DNA of 64,000 bases from Rhynochetos jubatus (taxonomy: Eukaryota; Chordata; Aves; Eurypygiformes; Rhynochetidae). The notes below the pieces were generated by a model. The model ran no database searches and was not told where the DNA came from. It was given only the letters and a program-made list of their open reading frames with translations. The first letter of the stretch is position 1. The number at the start of each line of letters is the position of its first letter. The translations under genes were made by a program, and so were the position numbers. Below, piece after piece: positions 53,459 to 64,000 of the stretch. The stretch covers positions 59,734,150-59,798,149 of the forward strand of contig CM050649.1 in the NCBI GenBank assembly GCA_027574665.1, read 5' to 3'.

Positions 53459-54163
53459 AAATCATCAGCAGGATCTTCCAAGTTTTGTGGGTAGTTATAT
53501 GGGCTCTTTTCCTTGAAGTGGTGTTTCCTAAACTCTGTGATTGTCCACATACCATTTGGAAATGTGGTGAATGTACCGCTGTTACTCATTTTCTCAGTTA
53601 TATGGACATTTCAAGAATTGGTTTACTTCTGTTGTTGAACAAGCTAAGAACATATACTGCCTTTGGGGAGAGGTGGTGTGGAGTGGCAGGCTTGATGATG
53701 TATCTCTTTACGGCACAGAGCCTTACTGAGAGACATCCATTCCCTAACTTTCATGCAGTTATACTCAGCATTTATTATACTCCTGAGTCTCACAGACTTG
53801 ACAGAGCTGGTCAGTGAGCTGTTCAGCCACATCGTTTGTATGCTGGAGAGGGAAGTGAACCATGAGTTCATGACCTTGCTGATGTTGAAGTAGGTGGACA
53901 TGAATCTTGGAGGACCATTGACTGACTTCTGCATGTGATATTCAAGACCTGACAAAGTTAGTCTTTGTGACAGGAAATCTGTCACTGTGTTGTTTTAGCC
54001 ATTACTGTGTTTAAATACTGTGTTTTCTAACACTGTTCAGTTGATACAGTGGGATAATAAACACAGAAAGGCCTGTGTTACATTTAAATCCAGAAGTGAG
54101 AGAAAATGTAAATGTCATTACTGTAACCCTGAGTAGAAGAAACATTTAATAGTGTCTGGAATG

Positions 54164-54202
54164 TTGAATGTATTTTCCACTATTGAATGTATTTTCCACT
54201 AT
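54164..54202. repeat. Tandem duplication, 19-bp period
   Basis: TTGAATGTATTTTCCACTAT occurs twice, at 54164-54183 and 54183-54202, sharing the junction base. Identical copies. Confidence 0.88.
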
Positions 54203-54787
54203 TTCAACAATTTTATAGATTTGCTTGCAAGTTGATACTTTATACTGTGCTACATGCCATTAAATGAGTTGCAAAAATTTCCACTTCTATAATTATGTTC
54301 TGGTTTGTAATTATATTTATCTCTTGTACCCCAAATGAGCATTTCAGTGATTTATATGGCTTCTTACACTGTTGAATGCCTAAAGACATTAAAGGAATTA
54401 TTATGAAAGACTGATTGGAAAGTAAAATCATAGTCATTTCTGTGTTTGTTCAGTATTGATGGAGGCAAAAATCTAATGGAATTTTCTCAATATTGGGACA
54501 AAACATTGGTAAAATGACTAAGTGTTTTTGAATTTGGCTAAATCAAATGCTGAACATATGGACAGAAATTTACCTCAGGCATGGACACAAGAAGCCTGTT
54601 GCTTGAATTAAAATTCTTCCCTTTGACCATATCTATATCCACAATGAACACAAAAATCTTGCAGAGTTTAGGTGTCCAGGTTCTGATTTTGATTTCCTGG
54701 AATATATTGGATGTAAACAATTAACATTTTGTTTAGTTTCCAGAAGGATAAATCATAGATGTATTTCATCTGGGAGTTTTGATGCAA

Positions 54788-54893
54788 AGATTCACAGATT
54801 CACAGAGTGTGAGGGGTTGGAAGGGACCTCTAGAGATCACCTAGTCCAACCCCCCTGCCAGAGCAGGATCACCTAGAGCAGATCACACAGGAT
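54788..54893 (-). mobile_element. CR1 3'-end fragment, strongly 5'-truncated
   Basis: On the minus strand this is CCTGTGTGATCTGCTCTAGG through GGTCCCTTCCAACCCCTCAC to the ACTCTGTGAATCTGTGAATC tail. Nearly the same segment as 9348-9476, truncated at a similar place, which may reflect a common stop of reverse transcription. Confidence 0.92.
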
Positions 54894-55011
54894 GGGATGG
54901 GTTATTAAAGAAGAATTGAGAACCAATGGATAAGATGAGCCTTCATGCCTACTAACATGATCTTGATAAACTAGAGATTATTTTAGAATTAAAATAAAAT
55001 AATTTTAATAA

Positions 55012-55038
55012 TTTCAGAAGGTGTATAACCTTCTGAAA
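55012..55038. repeat. Perfect inverted repeat, 11-bp stem with 5-base loop
   Basis: TTTCAGAAGGT, loop GTATA, ACCTTCTGAAA. Lies in PUDP intron 1. It is too short for a microRNA precursor on its own and has no terminator meaning in this genome. Confidence 0.9.
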
Positions 55039-58000
55039 AGTCAAGTTCCATATTCATTCATGAAGTCATAATCTTCTGTGTTAAGCTGTCTTCATGTGTA
55101 AGTCAGTGGTTGATAGAGCTGAGGTTTAGATACTGCCTTAATGCTTGCTGTACCCCTAACCTAGGTAGATCTGCACTTCTAATTCTGAATCTGCAGTGAT
55201 TTGAGCAAACCATACGCTCCACTTATGCGCTGTGGTCTGATGCCAAGTGACCTGTAGGTTTTTCTGAACATGTGTCAGCATATTTTTGTGCTAGATCACA
55301 AATTGGGTAATGCAGGGCTTCTGTCATTCTTGTCACTTTATTTGTACTTATTGTGACTGGCTTTTACACACTGTAAACAGCACCAGTGGAGTTGGCTGTG
55401 CTCTTTATATAGAAGAAGGGTTGCTATAAAAATGACTAGAAAATGATATGTGGCTAGGGAATGAATATCACTCATTCCCAGTGAAATGTAGCAATTGGAT
55501 GGACAGTATATCATGCTGATAATGTCCATGTAAAAATATATCAAGGGACAAGAGCTGGAAAGATTAAGAATATTTTGTAAGGCAGAAGAGAATGAAGCTG
55601 AGGTTATACATTTGCTGCAAATTGCAGGGGCTAAGAAGTCTTGCTTTTCCTTTGCTGTTAGAACAAGCCACTGCCGTGTGTGTTCTGCTGTGTTCTCAGT
55701 GTGTGTTCCTGATGGGACCTAGCAACTGGGGCTGAATGCAGTTGCTGAAATGTGGTTTTTTATTACCACTTGGGATGCGGTAGAGCAACTGGCTGCTCAT
55801 GCAGTAAGGTGTGAGTCTCTCCAAGATTTCTTTTTTTAATGTCAGCTGTGTGTGGATATCTTGGACATACTGTGGTGTCTAAGATACCAGCAGGTGCCTG
55901 TAATTAAGCACGTGTATTGAACTTCTAATTCCCCTTGATTTCTTTTTTTTATTTCATTGATGTGTTATGTTCATGTGTATGCATTAATTTCTTGTTGCAG
56001 ATCTATAGTAGTTTGAAATTATGGTTCCTTGCTATGCTTAAACTCTGATCAGCCAGTTGTGCTATGTTTTATGTCATGTTACAATGGCGAAAAAGGTAGC
56101 CTACCTCATATTTGTTGAGCATTTTTTGGAGATTCCTTGATTTCAATGGGAATAAGAAATCTTGAACTGTTGTTATTTAGTATTTATTTACTGCTGTCTA
56201 ATTATAAGGAGGACATACAGATTTTCCTTTGTCTTGAATCAAAAGGGCTGTATGTCCTTATGTATTATATATGTATATAGAAAATGCAGATTTTTTCAGC
56301 AGTGTTTCCTCAGATTCTGTTGTTGCAGTGTGTGCATGCTCGTTATTCATGTGCTATAGTGAAACATGCCTTTTCAAGCAAGTGAAACTCCACATCTACG
56401 CTTTTATCATCCAATCATGGGTCTTAAAATCACATCGTTTCTCAAGGACTACAAATACATAGAATCTTGCAAGAGGTCATGAAACTTGAGATGATTTTCA
56501 TTGCAGCCAAGTTGATGTCCAGGGTCCAAATGCCATGACTTCAGGCAGGGTGAATGTGATCTGTTCAAAAGAAAAGTTGGAGGTTTTGTAGGTGAATTCT
56601 TTTTACAGTTAATTAATGACGGGGGAATAAAATGCTGCTTTCTGACATCCTGCTTGTTTAAGCATTTATATTGCTTTAAACACTGGAGTAATATGTGAGA
56701 CTAACACACATTTAAATGAAATGTAGGGAATGATCAGTTGTGTGTTGACCAGTTTTGGGGTTGGTTTTTTTTTCTTTTTCGCAGCACTGAGAAAACTAAG
56801 TTCTAACACAATACAAATAGGATAACAATTAACTATTTTAATAGATTTGATTTAAGCTTGTTCATTAGTGCTTTTCCGTTGGCAAACTGCAACATTGTGT
56901 AACATCTTATTTTTAGGTCTGCAATCTGGACGTTATTAAGCATTTCTTTAAGAAGAAAAAATCTTGTTTAGAAGTCTGCCATGTGTTATTTAAAAGGCAG
57001 GAGGCTATTAAATTGAGTATCGAGTATCTCAGCTATACAGTTGAGTCTTTCACTTGCAAATAGATTAATATCTAATTATCCCAGAGACCTGTAGGAAAAT
57101 GTCTACAATTATACTTTTTGATTCCTTATTTTATTTCTGCTTAGTTTACTTTGTATTACTTAATAAAATAAGGATTAATTTTCAGTTTCAATTTTAAACT
57201 AGTACAGGTGGTTGTTTTTTTTTTTTCCTTTCATTTTTAAGCAAAGAGGTTTTTGTGAGCCGTTTGCTGCCCTGTTAAGCAGTCCGGAAAAGTACATGGG
57301 GTCTTTAGCTGATCTTTTGGCTCAGCATCCCTTCTAATTACTGAAGGGAGAAGAGTGGTCTGGCAGGCGTCAGTGTGTCTTCTGCCTTGCTGTGTGTTCC
57401 CATGCTGGAAGGTGTGATGCTGGGAAATGACCCCTATGTTTCTCATTTGATTTCAGATCGGAATCATCTGCTGATCTCAGGACAAGCAGATTACTCTGGT
57501 TAAGCAGCAAGCATTTGTCAGACTGCAGGGAAGATCACTGCGTATGTTGTAGTCATGGGCTCTGCTCTTCTTTCTTCAGTCTGTCTTCTTCATAGTATCT
57601 GTCTTAAAGCTTAAAGTTGAAATGCTGTTGCATACTTCTTAGATATTCAGAAAGTGAGGCCATGTCCGCATGAATAATTTCACTATTTTATTATCCCTAT
57701 AAAAAGTGTTTTTTACATGGCAAAGGACATGTTGATAAGTGAAGCCCCTGATTGTTCTAAATAAATATCCTAAGAGAATCTACTTTATATCCTTGCTTTT
57801 GCCTTTCATTACTAAAGTGATGATAATAATAAACATATCTTCAGAGATACAGAAGGCAAAGACATGTATGAGAAGGAAATTAAAGCATGGTTAATAGCAG
57901 TAGCTGGCATTTCAGAGGAGACTACTTAAAAAGATAAACAGACTGGTAGAAAAACCACTGCTTAAGTTCTTTGTTGAAATGAAGCCAAGAGTTGAAAGGA

Positions 58001-58663
58001 CTTTTCTTCCCCATTTTAGTGTTAAATTAAATGTTATTGGCATTCTTTTCCAAAGATTTTTCTGGGAGGATATACAGGAAGGATTGTGTGTTTGTATTAA
58101 AAAAAAAATGTTAGTTTGAAAACTAAAACCACCTTTGACATAGAAGCTGATAGTTCCACTGGCAAAATTCAGCCTGAAGTTTACTCTTGCCAGAAACCCC
58201 CTGGAAATAGAAGTGGGTGTGTTCTGCTTGAGTAATCACATGTAAATGCAGCGGTGCCAGCAGCACTATAATAATGACTGTAGTGTCTTTGAAGGCACTC
58301 TGAAGCTTCTGTTCAAAGACATTCTTAAATAATTAAAACTTTTTTTTTTCACCAATTTACATAGAATATGTAATAACAACCCCCAAGTATTAGATTTCCT
58401 ACCTTCTTTTCTTTCTCATACAAAGAATAAATAGAGTATTTTAACTAGGACACTGCTTGCTAACCTGTATAGTGAAGAAAGGTAATGAAAGTGCAGGTCC
58501 AGATCGTTCTTGTTGTGATTCTCAATAACCATTTCTTAACACGTGACAGCTTGAAAAACCTAGATACCTCTGAGGTGATCTTAGAAGTCTGTCCTCCCCT
58601 CTGCAAATAAAGGGAGACTCCTGGTAGTTCACTCTGTGACCATTTATGTGGTCCTCCTTGTAA

Positions 58664-58981
<318 letters not shown>

Positions 58982-60731
58982 TGAAAATTACTTAAATGCT
59001 AACTGAGGCAGAAGTTTTTAAACTGCCTTTCACAAAACAGTTTCTCTTACAGATTCAGTTTCATAATTCTTGTTTTAGCAAGTTTTACTCAAATTCACCT
59101 GTTAAGTACCTGTTAAAGAGATATTTTACCTGTTAAAGGGTACTGAAAACGCTTTTCTGGTTTATTTGGAGAACAGCTTTTTTTTCTGTATGCTTTAAAA
59201 GAAGAAAAAAGTCTAGGTAAATGTGTATGAATTTTGTTTTGTGAATATAATTGTTGTTGTCAGCTGTGTAACTCAGCAAGTTATTTTTATCTGGCTGTGA
59301 GCTTAGTCCGACTTTGTTAAGCACAAATACACTTTTAAATGTGCAGGCAAATATATGAGCCCGTGGGTTCTTTCTGCTGGGATTAGTCTCACCTAACTTG
59401 AACATTGAAACTAAAGCATGGCAACTGAGCCAGCTGTGTGTTTATTGAGAGGGCGGGTTTCTCAGGTTATCCTAAAACAGTTAAGTTTCATCACCTTCTG
59501 AAGATACATGTCTTTTACCAGTAATTGTGCAGGAAGCCCGAATGAGTAGCTTAAACCAGGTATCTCAAGATAGGCAGGAGGATGAATCTTACCTGTGGTG
59601 TGAGCTCATACTTTTATATTCTATTACATTTGCATCTGAAGTGCTTAGAGAAAAATCTTCAGCCATGCGAGACAAGCATGGATTGCTGTTAACTTTCTGT
59701 GACATGTTAAAATTCCTGGAGCAAATACCAGTAATTTCTGAAGAAAAAATAAGAGGAGGGAGAAGAGGTTAAGGAATAAAAAAAAATGTATTAAAAGAGA
59801 AATAATTACATGTCATTATAACAAATCTAACTGTTCATTTTTTTCTCATTTTGAATGTGTGCTTGTTTCTGCTGACAATCTCTGCAGCACATTAATGATG
59901 TTTTAATTTTTAGATGCTTTTTTATACCTAGTTTCATAATGCATTAAGAGGATTAAAGTTAAAAATACATGGTAAGTTAGGAATAAACAACAATTAGCAA
60001 AAAGTAAAAGGTTTAATTTTTTTAGGCAATTTACAAGCTTGAGCATGTGCTGCAGCCAAATTATTTAGTTATCTCTGTTGTCTTTTATATGCCAGATTTT
60101 TTCAAATTGCATCTTTTTCACTTACAGATCTACTTAAAACTGTAAGCCTAGTTAAACTCTCCAGGAAGACAGAGGGATGTGTTTTTAATTTTTAATGTCA
60201 AACTTCTGGGACTGACTTTGCAGCTATATTTTTTGTAAGACAAACAAACAAAAAAAAAACCCCTTAGTCTGGGCTTAGAAAAAGCCAGGTGCACAGGCTG
60301 GGTGAAAAGTTAGAAGGCACAGAGAAGAGTCACTTTAATGTAAAAGCACAGGTAATAGATGCCATTAAGTGGATATTCTGTGCCTGCTGAAGATTGTGAT
60401 AATGTGGCTGAGATGGCTTGAACTAAGTTGCAGAGAAGTGATGAAACAGATTAACCAGGGAAACATGAAGTTTTATGCTGTTCCTGCCTTCAAAAGTGAA
60501 TTCTGGGCTCGCTGAAGCTGGGCTATTATAGATGAAACAAGCAAAATTCTTACAGGGACAAGCAAGTAAACATTTTTATCACCGCCAGAGTTGTTCAACG
60601 GATTATCTTTTCAGTTCAGCTAAATACATGTGATAAATTTCTTCAGGCTATTTTCTAAAGCAGAAGTCATGTGAATTTAAATACTTTATGCTCACTGGCC
60701 ATTATGGTGAGCAAAGTCAGCCACTGAAGTA

Positions 60732-60770
60732 TTGTGATCTGTACTTCAGATCACAAGCATTGATCTGAAG
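60732..60770. repeat. Two overlapping, mutually exclusive 10-bp hairpins
   Basis: TTGTGATCTG (60732-60741) pairs with CAGATCACAA (60747-60756). The overlapping CTTCAGATCA (60744-60753) pairs with TGATCTGAAG (60761-60770). Both stems are perfect and share the CAGATCA core, so only one can form at a time. Confidence 0.85.
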
Positions 60771-62993
60771 CACATGTAAGAAGCATATGAGATACAAGCT
60801 GAATTGCCATGAATTTGGAAAAAAACCAGGCTGTTGTCAGCTAATAATCTATAAAGAAGTGACTACAGCTACTTACTGTTTAGTTTCTTTAAGGACTGAC
60901 CTGTTCTTCAATCTGATAACCAGATTTTTTAATCTGATACTTTTAATCTGTCATTTTGTATCTTCTGAGGTTATTTATTAATGTAATTCTTGTGGATTTA
61001 TTTTACAGCCTCTTAGTGTTCTTTAATTAAGAATGGACTTCAGGCAGGTGTTGTGTAAGATGTAAGACTGCGGTGACATTTTGAGTTTACAATGTTGCCT
61101 GACTAAACTGATTTTTCAGATGGTTACAGGAAAATACAGGAAAGTTAATGGGCTAAGATGACTATGACTTGATGAGTCTGGCCATTTTTTGACAGTTGAC
61201 AATAGGCAGATGAGGTTCTATTTTGCAATCAATTTCTACAGGTTTTTTTTTTTTTAAAGTTTCAAATTTCATTTGTTGTAGGGCAGTGCTGAATGATGAC
61301 CAACTGTGTTTGAAAAAGTGACTCAAACAAAGCACCACTTGTTTCTGGACTATGCATGTTTTTGTCAGCGATAACAACTCTGTTACATGTTAATTACTTA
61401 TTTGGCAATTATGTCAGTGATAGTTAAGGATGGTGTGGAAGTTGTATGAATGTACAACTGGCAAAGTAGGTCTTTGCCTGACAGGCTGTATCACAGCCAC
61501 ATCACTTAATGTATAACAGTTCTAAGACATTAGTGGTTGAAGATGGAATTTTGACTATTTCAGTATGGCTGAACTGACTGAAAAGCTTCAGTACATCAGG
61601 CTTTGGTCAAAATATAGATTTCATCTATCCATTTCTATCCATTTCTAATATGGAGTTTTCTGGTAACAATTGTAGAGTTTTTTACAGTTGGATTTATTTT
61701 TAGTTCTAAAAGAATTTTAAGGAAAGCTAGTTTCGATTCAGTGGAGAAAGGAATTAATCCAAGACAACGCTGACAAAATGACAGGACTGCCACTTGTGCT
61801 GCTGCTCTAAATATTTCTGTCAGAGTACAGACATTGTTATCTGCCAGAGTAACATAGTAGGCATTCTGTTCCTGCAAATGCAATATTACATCACATGGAA
61901 TGTGATCAACAGAAAAATGAGGAGTGACAAGTGGACCAGGAAAAAACCAGGCATATGTATGTTTACCTACACATGTATAGGTGTGCTTTTGCTTAGCATA
62001 AACCCAGAATATAAACAGAGACTGCAAAACCTATCTCCAAGTTACACAGCTGCTGACACTTATTATAATGATGTCAGGGTTATGAAATTAATGCCATGCT
62101 CTCATAGTAGTCTCTGGTTTTTGGCTCATCATCATCACAAAGCACAGATCCTTAAGGATTGTAAGGATTGTGTGGTTTTGTATACCTGTCAGGCATTTTC
62201 CATTCCTGGGTTGTTTTCCTGATAACTGGGATTTCTTTGTTGCAGCTCTGGTTCAGCCAGTGCAGAATGTGATGTTCAAGCTATTTTCCAGTTCAGGTAC
62301 AGTTGATTGTGTCTTGCAGACATGAGGAGGTAATTTCATAGCTCAGTTTTAGTGCCAAATGAAACCAGTCAGAAATCATAAAAAGAAAGAAAACCAGTTC
62401 AAATTCCAATGGCAACTCACTCTAAAGTCATATATACTTTTTTCTTGAACATTTCCATTTGATCAGTAGTCTTATTTTGCTTAGCTGTTGTTTCCTTGAT
62501 TCCTGTTGTGCCCTTAACAGTTAAACAGACTTCCTACCATGTTACCTTTTTTTTCCTTGCTGTTACTGTCTGTTTTGCTGTTTTCAAACATTTGGCCTTT
62601 GCATTAAATCCTAAAGGATTGCAACCCAAAAATGCTTTTGTTAGAAAGTCAGCAACACTGTTGACAGAGGTTACGAATTGTGTAAAATTTAGTACTTATA
62701 TTTTATCCATGGCCATGCGTGTGTCAGTGTGTCCAGACTAAAATGAGGTTATCGATTTGGTGAACAGGGAGTCTCAAAGGTACTTTTTAGAGAGCAATAA
62801 GATGAGAAGATAGATTTCTTTACTAATAGTCAATTACCTTCCAAAGTGGGGAGTAGGTTATTGGTTTCCACCTTCACTTTTGTAGCTCAGTGAAAGGGTA
62901 AGATAGCATTGCAGACAGCATTTTTAAACAAGGTCTCAGAACAAAAAAGAAACCTGAGAGTTGTATTTCCATAGTCTCATGAGATTCAGAAGT

Positions 62994-63095
62994 AGAGCAG
63001 AACAGAACAGAATATTTCAATTGGAAGGGACATACAATGATCATCTAGTCCAACTGCCTGACCAAGTTAAAGCATTCATGGTAATTACATGAAGT
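62994..63095 (-). mobile_element. Old CR1 3'-end remnant
   Basis: AGAATATTTCAATTGGAAGG then GATCATCTAGTCCAACTGCC matches the complement of a CR1 3' noncoding region. More diverged than the other copies. The boundary on the right is uncertain because the similarity fades after about 63095. Confidence 0.75.
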
Positions 63096-64000
63096 GGTGG
63101 ATAGCCCCACCTCTGTCACACTGTCGCCTTCACAGCAGCATTGCTGACTTCACTTGGGGATTGAGAGCAATGAACAGTGATGTGTTGATGGGCTTGCACT
63201 TATAGCACACCAGACTGCATAAAAAATATGTTTTTATAAGTTTGTGACTTACGTGAACAGGCAGCTGCTTCTTGTTCTAAGTGAGATTTTTTTTTCTTTG
63301 TTGGGTGCTTGGAGGCTGCTGAGGATTTTAACATGGAATTGCTTGTATGAATTTAAATGATTATCATCGAATGGGCTAGAAATCCAATCAACTCAACAAA
63401 GCTCTGAGTGGTAATGTTAGTTTTTCTTTGATTACAGAGATTGATGAATTCTTGAAGAGCTTTAAGTTTGGTCTGATATCACATTCAACATAAGAACTGT
63501 AAATGATTTTGAAAAAGAAGAGCAGACTTTTCATATAGAGGCTATATTTATCCTTAAGATTTGCATTTGTGCACAACTGGACATAAATTGTCAAGGCATA
63601 CATGTTTGTACACAGTTAATTTAAACAATGCTTGGAGAACTTTGGTTTCCTTTAGTCTTTTTCTCAGCAGTAAATCTTTTATTCCAAATACACACTGAAT
63701 GCTCTCGGACAGCTTGTTTTGTGTAACGTTACACCATAATGAAGTGGACTTGGATATGGGTATCAAAAGAGCCTTGATTTTGGTACCCCAGAGGTCAGGT
63801 GTCCTCTGTTCTCGTGCTGTTAGTGTAAGTAGAAAGCTAAATATATATATGTAGTGGTGAATGAAGAGCCATACTGTGATACATGTTTATGAAGATCGTC
63901 TTCGAGGGAGTGCTGGAAGTCTACAGAAAGTGTGATTTTGTATTTGAGCTCATAATTTGTGTGCAAGCTATGTGAAGAAAGACTGTGGTGACCAGTGTAA

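Overview
This is a eukaryotic nuclear window, almost certainly from a bird. The evidence is many 5'-truncated CR1 retroposons with typical sauropsid 3' ends, three solo LTRs with 5-bp target-site duplications (the avian ERVL pattern), and split vertebrate genes in large introns. The species cannot be named from the sequence. Non-avian reptiles also carry CR1 and are a weaker alternative.

Two protein-coding genes are recognisable, both incomplete and arranged head-to-head. On the minus strand, 483-5145 holds three consecutive exons encoding the N-terminal part of steryl-sulfatase (STS). They carry the signal peptide, the metal-binding Asp pair, the formylglycine-type CTPSR motif and the following conserved block; later exons lie beyond base 1. 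On the plus strand, 27107-27182 and 58731-58949 are exons 1 and 2 of PUDP (HDHD1, pseudouridine-5'-phosphatase). They encode the HAD DxD motif and most of the cap domain; the rest lies beyond base 64000. The splice phases of all five exons fit together exactly. Divergent STS and PUDP neighbours are also known from the human X chromosome, so this looks like conserved vertebrate synteny.

Layout: 1-5145 STS 5' coding exons and introns; 5146-about 26900 STS upstream intron and/or intergenic DNA with two CR1 pieces and one solo LTR (13141-13937); about 26920-27800 the CpG-island promoter with PUDP exon 1; 27183-58730 the 31.5-kb PUDP intron 1, rich in CR1 and containing two oppositely oriented solo LTRs (44311-44969 and 45426-46201) and a CR1 nested in an older CR1 (about 50870-53458); 58731-58949 PUDP exon 2; 58950-64000 the start of PUDP intron 2. 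No tRNA, rRNA, CRISPR or bacterial-type features were seen.

The two genes encode unrelated enzymes: a membrane-bound ER sulfatase of steroid metabolism, and a cytosolic nucleotide phosphatase of modified-nucleoside turnover. Their proximity is positional and no joint pathway is implied. I found no convincing new biological system. The best second-look items are the nested CR1, the related LTR insertions with intact duplications, two protein-like orphan reading frames (53699-53893 and 59485-59772), the unlocated STS first exon, and several perfect hairpins and short tandem duplications.
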